DNA of 64,000 nt from CAYSFW01 sp964620675 (GCA_964620675.1 CAZUJU010000013.1:1-64000), one strand, 5' to 3'; positions 18,030 through 27,190 are shown, counted from the stretch's first letter. Translations and numbers: made by a program. The notes: generated by a model from the letters alone, not told the origin.

Positions 18030-19430
18030 ATGGCTGGGAAAACGCTCTACGACAAGCTTTGGGATGTTCATGTGGTGCGCGAGGACGCGGACGGCACCGC
18101 GTTGCTCTATATCGATCGCCATCTCGTGCATGAGGTGACTTCGCCGCAGGCATTCGAGGGCTTAAGGCTGGCGGGACGCACGCCGTGGCGGGTGAGTTCG
18201 GTGCTCGCGGTGGCGGATCACAATGTGCCGACCACCGATCGCTCGCATGGTATTGCTGATCCGGTGTCGCGGTTACAGGTAGAGACGCTCGACAACAACT
18301 GCCGTGACTTCGGGATCACTGAGTTCGATATGCGCGACCGGCGTCAGGGCATTGTCCATGTCATCGGTCCGGAACAGGGGGCGACCCTGCCGGGGATGAC
18401 GGTCGTCTGCGGAGATTCGCACACCTCCACCCACGGCGCGTTCGCCGCGCTGGCGCATGGGATCGGGACTTCCGAGGTCGAGCACGTCCTGGCGACGCAG
18501 TGCCTGCTGCAGAAAAAATCCCGCAATATGCTCGTCAGCGTTGATGGGCACGTCGGCGCGGGTGTGGCCGCGAAGGACATCGTGCTGGCAATTATCGGCG
18601 AGATAGGCACTGCGGGCGGAACTGGCTACGCGATCGAGTTCGGCGGTGAAGCGATCCGTGATTTGTCCATGGAAGGGCGAATGACGGTCTGTAACATGGC
18701 GATTGAGGCGGGTGCGCGGGCCGGCATGGTCGCCGCGGACGACAAAACCATCGAATATGTCCGGGGTCGGCCGTTTGCGCCGAGCGGTGAGCTATTTGAA
18801 CGCGCCGCGGTGGCGTGGCGCGAACTCGTGTCCGATCCCGATGCGGTGTTCGATCGGGTAGTGCGCCTGGACGCGACCCAGATCCGGCCGCAGGTCACCT
18901 GGGGCACCTCGCCGGAAATGGTCGTACCTATCGACGCGCGCGTACCCGATCCGCAACTGGCCGCCGGGGCGAAGGCAGAGGGGATGCGGCGCGCGCTCGA
19001 GTACATGGCGCTGCGGGCCGGGACGCCGATCACCGACATTGCTCTCGACAAGGTGTTTATCGGTTCCTGCACCAATTCCCGTATTGAGGACTTGCGCGCC
19101 GCGGCCGCGGTGGTCAAGGGTCGCAGGATCGCCGCGACGATCAAGCTCGCCCTGGTCGTGCCGGGGTCCGGGTTGGTTAAGCGACAGGCGGAGGAGGAGG
19201 GCCTTGATCAGATCTTCAAGGCGGCCGGCTTCGAGTGGCGCGAGCCGGGCTGTTCGATGTGTCTGGCAATGAACGCGGATCGGCTTGAGCCGGGCGAGCG
19301 TTGCGCCAGTACGTCGAATCGGAATTTTGAGGGGCGTCAGGGGCAAGGAGGTCGTACTCACCTGGTGAGCCCGGCGATGGCCGCGGCTGCTGCGATCGCA
19401 GGAAGATTCGTGGATGCCCGCGCGTTCTGA
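18030..19430 (+). CDS. leuC: 3-isopropylmalate dehydratase large subunit
   Basis: 466 residues, the usual LeuC size. With LeuD it isomerises 2-isopropylmalate to 3-isopropylmalate in leucine synthesis. The start MAGKTLYDKLWDVHVVRE is conserved. The 4Fe-4S ligands are present in FIGSCTNSRIEDLR and in EPGCSMCLAMNAD near the C-terminus, together with the aconitase motif VCGDSHTSTHGAFAALAHGI. An upstream in-frame TTG would only add ten unconserved residues. It is the first gene of leuC-(two small lipoproteins)-leuD-leuB. Confidence 0.98.
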   Translation: MAGKTLYDKLWDVHVVREDADGTALLYIDRHLVHEVTSPQAFEGLRLAGRTPWRVSSVLAVADHNVPTTDRSHGIADPVSRLQVETLDNNCRDFGITEFDMRDRRQGIVHVIGPEQGATLPGMTVVCGDSHTSTHGAFAALAHGIGTSEVEHVLATQCLLQKKSRNMLVSVDGHVGAGVAAKDIVLAIIGEIGTAGGTGYAIEFGGEAIRDLSMEGRMTVCNMAIEAGARAGMVAADDKTIEYVRGRPFAPSGELFERAAVAWRELVSDPDAVFDRVVRLDATQIRPQVTWGTSPEMVVPIDARVPDPQLAAGAKAEGMRRALEYMALRAGTPITDIALDKVFIGSCTNSRIEDLRAAAAVVKGRRIAATIKLALVVPGSGLVKRQAEEEGLDQIFKAAGFEWREPGCSMCLAMNADRLEPGERCASTSNRNFEGRQGQGGRTHLVSPAMAAAAAIAGRFVDARAF

Positions 19431-19457
19431 TCGGTATTGATTGGATTGAATTGGAAC

Positions 19458-19514
19458 GTTGATCGATGCTATGAATTGTCCAGTGATTTCGATGTCATCG
19501 AAATCGCGATCAAC
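19458..19514 (+). promoter_or_regulatory. Nested inverted repeats between leuC and the small lipoprotein gene
   Basis: An inner perfect 9-bp inverted repeat (GATTTCGAT, GTC, ATCGAAATC; 19485-19505) sits inside an outer 8-bp pair (GTTGATCG at 19458-19465, CGATCAAC at 19507-19514). It could be an operator for the lipoprotein promoter or an RNA structure between leuC and the downstream genes. No T-run follows. Confidence 0.4.
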
Positions 19515-19553
19515 CATGAAACTCAAGAAAATGTGTCACGAGGAGTGTAGTCA

Positions 19554-19691
19554 ATGAAGAAAATAGCGATTTCGACCCTGATCATGGCGTTTCTTTGGCT
19601 CGTTTCCGGTTGTGGAACGATGGCGGGGGTCGGTCAGGATATTCAATCCGCGGGTGAGAAAATTGAAGATGCTGCATCCAAGAAAAAATAG
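19554..19691 (+). CDS. Entericidin-like small lipoprotein
   Basis: 45 residues. MKKIAISTLIMAFLWLVSGC is a lipoprotein signal with the acylated Cys at position 20. The mature part is GTMAGVGQDIQSAGEKIEDA followed by a Lys-rich end, the entericidin EcnA/EcnB pattern (C-x-T-x-x-G-x-G-x-D-I-x-x-A-G). The ATG has a GAGGAG ribosome binding site. E. coli entericidins are envelope lipoproteins linked to stress and stationary phase; whether this one is toxic is unknown. Position between leuC and leuD is unusual. Base composition is lower in GC than the flanking leu genes. Confidence 0.85.
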   Translation: MKKIAISTLIMAFLWLVSGCGTMAGVGQDIQSAGEKIEDAASKKK

Positions 19692-19698
19692 ACGCTCC

Positions 19699-19983
19699 AT
19701 GAGTCCGCGATCGGGCGCCGTGCGCATGGCGCCGATCGCCCTGCTGGCGCTCATGACCTCGGTATTCATGGCCGGTTGCAACACCTATCGAGGGGTGGGA
19801 CACGATCTCGAACGCCTCGGTCAGCGCATGCAAGGGAGCGCCGAGCCAAATCCCGCGGTGGCGCCAGTCGAGCAGCCGAAAAAAGCCGGCGACGATCAGA
19901 CCTACGTCTACCCGCTCGAAAGTCCGGCGGCGCAACCCACGCCGGTGCCACCGTTACCCGCGGTGCCGCGCAAGGATCCCTAG
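19699..19983 (+). CDS. Second small lipoprotein, entericidin-related start
   Basis: 94 residues from ATG 19699; ATG 19726 (MAPIALLALMTSVFMAGC) is an equally good start and gives 85 residues. The signal ends at a lipobox with MAGC. The mature part begins NTYRGVGHDLERLGQRMQG, which resembles the entericidin core seen in the preceding gene, then becomes a Pro/Ala-rich tail without a predicted fold. It begins 7 bp after the preceding lipoprotein gene and ends 17 bp before leuD, so all are likely co-transcribed. It may have arisen from a duplicated entericidin followed by growth of the tail. Function is unknown. Confidence 0.7.
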   Translation: MSPRSGAVRMAPIALLALMTSVFMAGCNTYRGVGHDLERLGQRMQGSAEPNPAVAPVEQPKKAGDDQTYVYPLESPAAQPTPVPPLPAVPRKDP

Positions 19984-20000
19984 TTCACGGAGCCAAATCG

Positions 20001-20645
20001 ATGCAAGCGTTTACCCGAGTGAACGGGCTGGTTGTACCGCTCGAACGTTCCAACGTCGATACCGACGCCATCATTCCGAAGCAGTACCTGAAATCGATCC
20101 GGCGGTCCGGGTTTGGGCCGAATCTGTTCGACGATTGGCGTTATCTCGATCCGGGTGAACCCGGTATGGATCACACCTTGCGCCGACCCAATCCCGACTT
20201 CGTCCTCAATCAGGCACGCTACCAAGGCGCAGAGATTTTGCTGGCGCGCGAGAATTTTGGTTGCGGCTCATCGCGCGAGCACGCGGTGTGGGCGCTCGAA
20301 GGGTTTGGAATTCGCGCGGTGATTGCACCGAGTTTTGCTGACATATTTTTTAACAACTGTTTCAAAAACGGGGTGTTGCCGATCGTTCTGGGCGAGACTG
20401 TGGTCGGTCAGTTGTTTGATGAAGTGGCGGCACAACCGGGCTACCGTCTCGTGATCGATCTTGCGGCACAAAATGTCACCACACCGGCCGGCGCGGTGCA
20501 CGGGTTCGCGGTTGACGCGTTCAGAAAGCATTGTCTCCTTAACGGGCTCGACGATATCGGACTCACGCTTCAGCACGCCGCCGAAATCCGCGCCTACGAG
20601 TCGCGTCGCGGCGTGTCCGCCCCCTGGTTGTTCGGGCAGGCCTGA
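20001..20645 (+). CDS. leuD: 3-isopropylmalate dehydratase small subunit
   Basis: 214 residues, standard for LeuD. Swivelling domain partner of LeuC. Diagnostic segments are RSNVDTDAIIPKQYLKSIRR at residues 16-35 and ILLARENFGCGSSREHAVWA at about 75-95. Starting at ATG 20001 gives the conserved N-terminus MQAFTRVNGLVVPLERSNVD; the open frame extends upstream over the lipoprotein gene but without conservation. It is separated from its partner leuC by two small lipoprotein genes, whereas leuC and leuD are normally adjacent. Confidence 0.98.
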   Translation: MQAFTRVNGLVVPLERSNVDTDAIIPKQYLKSIRRSGFGPNLFDDWRYLDPGEPGMDHTLRRPNPDFVLNQARYQGAEILLARENFGCGSSREHAVWALEGFGIRAVIAPSFADIFFNNCFKNGVLPIVLGETVVGQLFDEVAAQPGYRLVIDLAAQNVTTPAGAVHGFAVDAFRKHCLLNGLDDIGLTLQHAAEIRAYESRRGVSAPWLFGQA

Positions 20646-20686
20646 AGCGCCCTGACTGTCTCTCATCACAATGACGTACTAGACGG

Positions 20687-21775
20687 ATGACCCACAAAAT
20701 CCTTGTCCTTCCCGGTGATGGCATCGGACCGGAAATCGTTGCCGAGGCGGTTCGGGTGCTCGGCGTATTACGTGCCGAATTCGGTTTTGCGTTCGAGGCC
20801 GAACAGGCGCCGATCGGCGGTGCCGGATACGACGCGCAGGGGCATCCGTTGCCCGAGGCCACGCTCGCACTCGCGCGCGCGGCGGACGCGGTGTTACTGG
20901 GGGCCGTCGGCGGGCCGCAATACGAGTCACTGCCGCGGGAGTTGCGTCCGGAACGTGGGCTGCTCGGCATTCGCGCGGCGCTGGGATTGTTCGCGAATCT
21001 GCGCCCAGCGTTGATGTATCCGCAGCTCGTGGCAGCCTCGACGCTGCGGCCCGAGGTCGTCGATGGACTCGATCTGATGATCGTGCGCGAATTGACCGGC
21101 GGTATCTATTTCGGCCAACCGCGCGGGATACAGACACGCGACGACGGCCAGCGCGAGGGCTTCAATACCATGCGCTACAGCGAATCCGAGATCGAGCGCA
21201 TCGCCCGGGTGGCGTTCGAGGCGGCGATGCTGCGCGACAAGCGGCTGTGCTCGGTAGACAAGGCCAACGTCCTCGAGGTCTCCGAGCTTTGGCGCGAGGT
21301 GGTCGAGCGCGTCGGTCGGGACTATCCGGAAGTCACGCTGTCGCATCTGTATGTCGACAACGCGGCGATGCAGCTGGTGCGCGCGCCGAAGCAGTTCGAT
21401 GTGATGGTGACCTCGAATTTGTTCGGCGACATCTTGTCCGACGCCGCGGCGATGTTGACGGGTTCGATCGGAATGCTGCCGTCGGCCTCGCTCAACAGCG
21501 CGCGGGCGGGGATGTATGAGCCGATCCACGGTTCGGCGCCGGATATCGCCAGTCAGAACAAGGCCAATCCGCTGGCGACGATTTTGTCGGTTGCGATGAT
21601 GTTGCGCTACACCTTGGCGCGCGGTGATCTTGCCGACCGCGTCGAGGCGGCGGTAGCGGCGGTGCTGCGCGAGGGGCTCCGTACCGGCGATATCCACTCA
21701 CCCGGTACGCGGTGGGTCAGCACGGCCGAGATGGGCGATGGGGTGGTCGCCGCCTTGCGTAGACAGACTGCCTGA
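20687..21775 (+). CDS. leuB: 3-isopropylmalate dehydrogenase
   Basis: 362 residues, full length. NAD-dependent oxidative decarboxylation of 3-isopropylmalate, the third step of leucine synthesis. Signatures: ILVLPGDGIGPEIVAEAVRV at the start, the substrate-binding RELTGGIYFGQPRG at about 133-147, and the metal/NAD region NLFGDILSDAAAMLTGSIG with PIHGSAPDIASQNKANPLA near 245-300. Lies 41 bp after leuD. Confidence 0.98.
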   Translation: MTHKILVLPGDGIGPEIVAEAVRVLGVLRAEFGFAFEAEQAPIGGAGYDAQGHPLPEATLALARAADAVLLGAVGGPQYESLPRELRPERGLLGIRAALGLFANLRPALMYPQLVAASTLRPEVVDGLDLMIVRELTGGIYFGQPRGIQTRDDGQREGFNTMRYSESEIERIARVAFEAAMLRDKRLCSVDKANVLEVSELWREVVERVGRDYPEVTLSHLYVDNAAMQLVRAPKQFDVMVTSNLFGDILSDAAAMLTGSIGMLPSASLNSARAGMYEPIHGSAPDIASQNKANPLATILSVAMMLRYTLARGDLADRVEAAVAAVLREGLRTGDIHSPGTRWVSTAEMGDGVVAALRRQTA

Positions 21776-21793
21776 ACCCGTTTGCCCTATGTC

Positions 21794-21948
21794 GCCGAGA
21801 AAGAACAACTTGAACATTGTCCATCTTGCAGCCGAGCGCCATGCAGCGTTGCAAGAATGCTTGTGTGGCCAGCCACACGGCGCATTCTTGCGCCTTGCCT
21901 GGCATCTCGTCTGCAAGCGGCCGATTGTCCAAGTGGTTCTTTCTCGGC
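21794..21948. repeat. 155-bp near-perfect palindrome between leuB and asd
   Basis: The two halves, each about 76 bases, are inverted copies with roughly 80% identity. The outer arms are GCCGAGAAAGAACAACTTG (from 21794) and its partner ending TTCTTTCTCGGC at 21948. The tip is GTGTGGC-CA-GCCACAC (21863-21878), a two-base gap. It can form one very long RNA hairpin or a DNA cruciform. It fills the leuB-asd gap. No coding potential or T-run is present. It may be a fold-back mobile element, a transcript-processing site or a terminator-like barrier between leu and asd. Confidence 0.85.
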
Positions 21949-21994
21949 TCCTAAGCGTCCGAGCATGGAATTCAATTGATTGACAGAGAGATGT

Positions 21995-23017
21995 ATGTCC
22001 AAGAAGTTTGATGTGGCGGTGGTTGGCGCAACCGGCGCGGTCGGTGAGGCCATGTTGTCGATCCTGCATGAGCGGGGCTTTCCGGTGGGCAAGGTCTATG
22101 CGCTCGCGAGCGTCCGCTCGGTCGGTAAGCGGGTACCGTTTGGCGACGGCTATCTCGCGGTAGAAGACCTCGAGACGTTCGATTTTTCCAAGGTTCGGAT
22201 CGGGCTGTTTTCTCCCGGTGCGTCCGTATCGGCGATCTACGCACCGAAGGCTGCGGCGGCGGGTTGTGTGGTGATCGATAACACCTCGCAGTTTCGCTAC
22301 GACGATGAAATTCCGCTGGTGGTCCCAGAGGTCAATCCGCACAAGATTGCCGACTACAAGAATCGTGGAATCATCGCCAATCCAAATTGTTCGACGATCC
22401 AGATGCTGGTCGCGCTGAAGCCGATCTATGATGCCGTCGGCATTGAGCGGATCAACGTCGCGACTTACCAGGCGGTGTCCGGCACCGGCAAGGAGGCGAT
22501 CGAGGAACTCGCGCGGCAGACGGCACAGTTGTTGAACGGGCAGCCGATCGAGTCGCAGGTCTATCCCAAGCAGATCGCCTTCAACGTGCTGCCGCAGATT
22601 GATGTGTTCATGGACAACGGCTACACCAAGGAGGAGATGAAGATGGTGTGGGAGACCCGCAAGATTATGGGCGATGACAGCATCGAGGTGAATCCGACCT
22701 GCGTTCGCGTGCCGGTTTTCTACGGTCATTCCGAGGCGGTGCACATCGAGACTCGCGAGAAGATCACCGCCGCGCAGGCGCGGGATTTGTTGCGTCGGGC
22801 GCCGGGGGTGACGGTGCTGGACGAGCACAAGGCAGGAGGCTATCCGACCCCGGTCACGGAGGCTGCGGGAACCGATCCGACCTTCGTCGGGCGGATCCGG
22901 GAAGATGTATCGCATCCCCGCGGTCTGGATTTATGGGTGGTTTCGGACAATGTTCGGAAAGGGGCCGCACTCAATAGCGTTCAGATCGCAGAAATTTTGC
23001 AAAAAGACTATCTATAA
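21995..23017 (+). CDS. asd: Aspartate-semialdehyde dehydrogenase
   Basis: 340 residues, typical of the Gram-negative/Pseudomonas-type Asd. NADPH-dependent reduction of aspartyl phosphate, feeding lysine/diaminopimelate, threonine and methionine synthesis. NADP-binding GATGAVGEAML at residues 11-21, catalytic Cys at about 132 in NPNCSTIQ, and the substrate-binding EVNPTCVRVPVFYGHSEAVH region. Start at ATG 21995, preceded by AGAGAG. The order leuCDB-asd-fimV is conserved in pseudomonads and relatives. Confidence 0.97.
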   Translation: MSKKFDVAVVGATGAVGEAMLSILHERGFPVGKVYALASVRSVGKRVPFGDGYLAVEDLETFDFSKVRIGLFSPGASVSAIYAPKAAAAGCVVIDNTSQFRYDDEIPLVVPEVNPHKIADYKNRGIIANPNCSTIQMLVALKPIYDAVGIERINVATYQAVSGTGKEAIEELARQTAQLLNGQPIESQVYPKQIAFNVLPQIDVFMDNGYTKEEMKMVWETRKIMGDDSIEVNPTCVRVPVFYGHSEAVHIETREKITAAQARDLLRRAPGVTVLDEHKAGGYPTPVTEAAGTDPTFVGRIREDVSHPRGLDLWVVSDNVRKGAALNSVQIAEILQKDYL

Positions 23018-23155
23018 CCTAAAGTTAGGTAATATACTTAGAGTGAGATCAGCAAAACAACGCTTTGCTCCCGGTATCGTTGGGGTTTTGGAGGCGAGAA
23101 CTACGTGCCGCGAGTTGAGTGAGATGCCGGAACCAATCTTCTGTGAGGATGTGAG

Positions 23156-26110
23156 ATGCGTAGATTGAAATTGGGCTTGACAATATCGGGATTACTCGCA
23201 CCGACCTTTAGCTACGCACTGGGTCTGGGGGAAATCACCACGAACTCCACCCTCAACCAGCCTCTCGATGCCGATATCGAACTCGTGTCAGCGGCGCCTG
23301 GCGACGTGAACGAAGTCAAGGTTCGGGTGGCGCCCGATGAGGTCTTCCGGCAAGTCGGCATCCAGCGCAGCGCGGTGGTCGATCAACTCGCGTTCAAGCC
23401 AACGATCGTCAACGGCGTTCCGGTCATCAAGGTTTCGTCGCGTGGCCCAGTTCAGGAGCCCTTCCTGAACTTCGTCATCGAGGTGGTTTGGTCGAAAGGC
23501 AAGCTGCTCAGGGAATACACCGTTCTGCTTGATCCGCCCATGCTGGCAGGCTCGGAGATGCAGCCAGCGCCGGCGATTACGACCCCACGCGCGGCCGAGC
23601 CCAGTGTGGTGACTGCCGCGCCGCCGCCGATCATTCCGGAAGCACCCACATTTACGCCCGCACCCATTGCGGCCGCGCCGTTCGCGGCTGCTCCGCTGTA
23701 TGAGCCCGAGGGTTTGCCGCCGTTCGTCACGACCCAAGCCGCGCCGATTGCCGCGGCGCCGACGTTTGAGCCCGCGCCGCGGTTCGAGCCCTCGCGGCGT
23801 GCCGACGGCGCGACCCTACAGGGTCAGGCCGGCATCGTGTCGATGATTGAGACCTACTCGGTCGAGGAACTTGTCGGCAGTTCGCCACAGCGGGCGCAAC
23901 CGCCGCAGGTAGCGACGCGTTCGGTAGAGGAGTTTGTTCGCTCCGAACCGACGTTCGCGCGAGCCGACGAGATACCGTTAACCGACGTGATGCGCGGCGA
24001 TCAGGTGGGTGCTATTGATCCTGCGTTCGGCACCGACGCGATTTTCGTGGCGACCCCGCAGGCGCCTGCGCGCAGCGCGGATGTCGGCGGCGGCGAGGCT
24101 TACACAGTGCGGCGTGGCGATACCTTGCACGGTATCGCGGTGGCGAATCGGCCGGCCGGCGTTACCGTGCGGCAGATGATGGTCTCGCTGTATCGGCAAA
24201 ACCCGCGCGCGTTCGTCGGTAACAACATGAATCGCTTGCGCTCCGGCTATGTCTTACGGATTCCGGATGCGACTCAGGTCGCGCAGGTGTCGCCGCGTGA
24301 CGCCAACCGCCAAGTCAATCGTCAGTCCTCGGCCTGGAAAGAATACCGTGCTCGCGCCGCGGGAGCAGCGGTGCCGCAGACCCAAGTGGCGACACGCAGT
24401 CCCGCAGGGGTTGGTGGCATCACCGACCTACCGGCAACCGGCCGGGCGGCGGTCACTACACCAGCACCCTCGGGCCTGGAAATCATCGTGCCCGGCAAGG
24501 CCGGTGAGAGCGCCGAAGGGCGGCAAGTGGCTGAGGCCAAACCGGTTGTCGACGACAAGGCGGTGTCGCTGGCGCGTGAAAAGACCGAGTCGCTGACGCG
24601 CGAAAACGAGGAGTTACGTTCCCGCGTCGCCGAACTCGAGGCACTGGTATCGGCGAAAGACCGCCTGATCCAGTTGAAAGATGTGCAGCTAACGGATCTT
24701 CAGAAGCAGTTAGGCGCAGGCGCAGTTGATGTCACTCAACCACTACCCAGCTCGGCGCAGCCCGCGGAGTCCGTCGTGGCGCCCGATCAGGGCAAGGGTT
24801 TGTTGCCGCGGGTCGAAGATCCTGTAACCGAGACCGCACCGCCGCCGATTGCCGAGGCGCCCCGCGAAGCGCCGAAGCCAGCGGCCCAGGTGTCGCCGGT
24901 CAAGGCGGATCCGCAGCCCAGTGGCGAAATGAGCCTGATGGAGCGCTTGCGGAATGACCCGAACCTGTTGATGGGGGGTGGCCTCGCGGCGTTGTTGTTA
25001 CTCGCGCTTGCGTGGCTGGTCTTCCGTCGCAAGGAAGAACCGGAGTACGAATACGCGGATGATCGGGTTCGTACCGTGGTTACCGATCATGAGCCGGCGC
25101 GCGGGCCGGTGCCACAGCGCTCGGAAACGGTCATTGCTGATTCCGATCTCGACGAGGAACGTATCGGGACGCGTGGCGCCGACCTCGAGCCCGAGCGCAC
25201 GATGGAGATTCGCACCGGCGATCTGACGTCTAATCTCGACGTGGGCGAAGAGTTCGCCGAAGAGGTCCAGCACGAAGAGGCGGAGGAAGACGAAGTCATC
25301 TCCGAGGCCAACATCTACATGGCTTACGGCTTGCACGACCAGGCGCTCGACGTGCTTAAACCTGCCGCCGCTTCGCATCCAAGTCGCACCGATTACTTGA
25401 TGAAGCTCGCGGAGGTCTATCACGCGCTGCGTGACAAGTCCGGTTTTGTCGGCACGGCGGAGAAGCTACAGTCGCGCCTGCAAAGTTCCGATCCGACCGC
25501 GTGGCGCAAAATCATCGCGTGGGGGAATGATCTCGATTCAAACAGCGCGATGTTCGCGGGAGTTGATGGGGCGAGCACATCGTCCTTTGACCAGCCTACC
25601 AATCTGACACCGGACTACGAACTTGGAACCGGCAAGGATTCCTGGGCTGACGAAGACGCGATGCCTGAAGGCGCGAGCACCATATCGCTTGATGATGTGG
25701 ATCTGCGCGACGACAGCTACGAGGAGGAAAAGGACCCAGCCGGCGAATTCCGGTTGCCCGACCTCGACGAGCTCAGCCGTTCACTTCAGATCGAGCGTTC
25801 GGGGTCGTTGAACGAACTATCTCTGCGCGACGATGACGATATCGTCGACGATTACGTCGAACGGGACACCCGTTCGACTCGAATCGACACCTTGAGCCCG
25901 GAGGATCGCCTCTCGCTTGAGGACGTCGAGGATGAGTTTACCGTTTTGACGACCGGCGCCGACGAGATGAGTACCAAACTAGACCTCGCCAAAGCCTATA
26001 TCGACATGGGTGACGACGAAGGTGCGCGTGAGGCCCTCGAGGAGGTGATCAATCAAGGGACCGACGATCAGCGCGACGAAGCCGAAAAATTAATGGCGCA
26101 GTTGAGCTAA
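23156..26110 (+). CDS. fimV: FimV-like peptidoglycan-binding/TPR membrane protein
   Basis: 984 residues. A signal peptide (to about residue 22, SYALGLGEI) starts the mature FimV N-terminal domain ITTNSTLNQPLDADIELVSA. A Pro/Ala-rich linker follows, then a LysM domain (YTVRRGDTLHGIAVANRPAG) at about 315-370, a coiled coil at about 465-520, one transmembrane helix near 605-622 (MGGGLAALLLLALAWLVF) and an acidic cytoplasmic region. The last 50 residues are the FimV C-terminal motif (LDLAKAYIDMGDDEGAREAL). FimV organises polar type IV pili and cyclic-nucleotide signalling in Pseudomonas; a FimX-like gene at about 47 kb suggests the same theme here. Start ATG 23156 with GTGAGGATGTGAG upstream. Position between asd and truA is conserved. 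Confidence 0.95.
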   Translation: MRRLKLGLTISGLLAPTFSYALGLGEITTNSTLNQPLDADIELVSAAPGDVNEVKVRVAPDEVFRQVGIQRSAVVDQLAFKPTIVNGVPVIKVSSRGPVQEPFLNFVIEVVWSKGKLLREYTVLLDPPMLAGSEMQPAPAITTPRAAEPSVVTAAPPPIIPEAPTFTPAPIAAAPFAAAPLYEPEGLPPFVTTQAAPIAAAPTFEPAPRFEPSRRADGATLQGQAGIVSMIETYSVEELVGSSPQRAQPPQVATRSVEEFVRSEPTFARADEIPLTDVMRGDQVGAIDPAFGTDAIFVATPQAPARSADVGGGEAYTVRRGDTLHGIAVANRPAGVTVRQMMVSLYRQNPRAFVGNNMNRLRSGYVLRIPDATQVAQVSPRDANRQVNRQSSAWKEYRARAAGAAVPQTQVATRSPAGVGGITDLPATGRAAVTTPAPSGLEIIVPGKAGESAEGRQVAEAKPVVDDKAVSLAREKTESLTRENEELRSRVAELEALVSAKDRLIQLKDVQLTDLQKQLGAGAVDVTQPLPSSAQPAESVVAPDQGKGLLPRVEDPVTETAPPPIAEAPREAPKPAAQVSPVKADPQPSGEMSLMERLRNDPNLLMGGGLAALLLLALAWLVFRRKEEPEYEYADDRVRTVVTDHEPARGPVPQRSETVIADSDLDEERIGTRGADLEPERTMEIRTGDLTSNLDVGEEFAEEVQHEEAEEDEVISEANIYMAYGLHDQALDVLKPAAASHPSRTDYLMKLAEVYHALRDKSGFVGTAEKLQSRLQSSDPTAWRKIIAWGNDLDSNSAMFAGVDGASTSSFDQPTNLTPDYELGTGKDSWADEDAMPEGASTISLDDVDLRDDSYEEEKDPAGEFRLPDLDELSRSLQIERSGSLNELSLRDDDDIVDDYVERDTRSTRIDTLSPEDRLSLEDVEDEFTVLTTGADEMSTKLDLAKAYIDMGDDEGAREALEEVINQGTDDQRDEAEKLMAQLS

Positions 26111-26133
26111 ACCCGACCAAACGCCTATGTGTT

Positions 26134-26168
26134 AACAAGAAGCCAGGCCTCGCGCCTGGCTTTTTGTT
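26134..26168 (+). terminator. Rho-independent terminator after fimV
   Basis: AGCCAGGC, loop CTCGC, GCCTGGCT followed by TTTT and GTT, with a matching A-rich stretch upstream. It lies 24 bp behind the fimV stop and ends the leu-asd-fimV side of the cluster, so truA and later genes need their own promoter. Confidence 0.92.
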
Positions 26169-26189
26169 GGGATGAAGTACCCAGTGAGT

Positions 26190-26258
26190 CTAGGCGCCTG
26201 AATGCCCTTACTCGCCCACTATTTCGCTGCGATCCCGTCAAGTCTGACAGGCTCCTAG
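26190..26258. repeat. Imperfect inverted repeat, IS-end-like
   Basis: CTAGGCGCCTGA (26190-26201) faces TGACAGGCTCCTAG (26245-26258), an imperfect inverted pair with ends of the CTAGGAGCCTGTCA type that I associate with insertion-sequence termini. The 43-base interior encodes nothing. It is probably a decayed solo or MITE remnant in the fimV-truA gap; the rest of this gap shows nothing recognisable. Confidence 0.45.
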
Positions 26259-26395
26259 TGTCGCCACACTTTTATCGACTGAAACATGATCATGCGGCGA
26301 GCGTTGAACCTAGTTGACGGTGGGTCGCTCCCCCCGGACCGGTGCGCGGCGACGGGTGGCTTCCTCCGCGATACCTCGGGGCGGACGCGATCCGA

Positions 26396-27178
26396 ATGAC
26401 GCGGTTTGCGTGCGGCGTCGAATACGACGGCAGTGGCTACAGGGGTTGGCAGCGTTTGGCCCACGCCATCACGGTGCAGGCCGCCGTGGAAAATGCGTTG
26501 GGGCGAGTGGTCGACCATGCGCTTGGGGTGGTGTGCGCGGGCAGGACCGACGCCCGAGTGCACGCGTCCGGCCAGGTGATTCACTTCGAAACCCTAGCGC
26601 CGCGCAGCGAGCGTGCCTTGCTGATGGGTGGAAACTCGAATCTGCCCGAGGATATCGCCCTGACCTGGGTCACGCCGGTAGCGCCTGATTTTCATGCGCG
26701 ATTTTCCGCCCTTGCCCGCAGCTACCGTTACGTCATTCTAAATCGCAGCACCCGCAGTGCGCTGCTGGCACGGCGGGTCGCTTGGGTACGGGCACCGCTT
26801 GATGCCGCACGGATGCACGCGGCGGCGCAGTCGCTCCTGGGTGAACACGACTTCTCAAGCTATCGCGCGGCCGGTTGCCAGGCCAAACACCCGTTCCGGG
26901 AGGTTCGGCGGATTGCGGTGTGGCGGAGCGGCGATCTCATCTATCTCGATATCGAGGCGAACGCATTTCTCCATCACATGGTCCGCAACATCGCCGGGGT
27001 ATTGATTGAGGTCGGCATGGGCAAACGCCCGGAATCCTGGACCGCGGAGTTGTTGGCGTTGCGTAACCGGGATCTCGCGGCGCCGACCGCACGTCCACAA
27101 GGGCTCAGCCTGGTTGCGGTGAGCTACCCCGAGCACTTTGGTTTACCCGCCCCTCAGCCAGCGCTGCGGTATGGTTAG
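26396..27178 (+). CDS. truA: tRNA pseudouridine(38-40) synthase TruA
   Basis: 260 residues, like E. coli TruA. Converts U38-U40 in tRNA anticodon stems to pseudouridine. The catalytic Asp is at about residue 52 in CAGRTDARVHASGQV. Other family motifs: VEYDGSGYRGWQR at the start and FLHHMVRNIAGVLIEVGMGK near 200. ATG 26396 gives the conserved MTRFACGVEYDG start; an in-frame extension upstream is not conserved. It is the first gene after the fimV terminator. Confidence 0.97.
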   Translation: MTRFACGVEYDGSGYRGWQRLAHAITVQAAVENALGRVVDHALGVVCAGRTDARVHASGQVIHFETLAPRSERALLMGGNSNLPEDIALTWVTPVAPDFHARFSALARSYRYVILNRSTRSALLARRVAWVRAPLDAARMHAAAQSLLGEHDFSSYRAAGCQAKHPFREVRRIAVWRSGDLIYLDIEANAFLHHMVRNIAGVLIEVGMGKRPESWTAELLALRNRDLAAPTARPQGLSLVAVSYPEHFGLPAPQPALRYG

Positions 27179-27190
27179 CTCGATTCGCGT

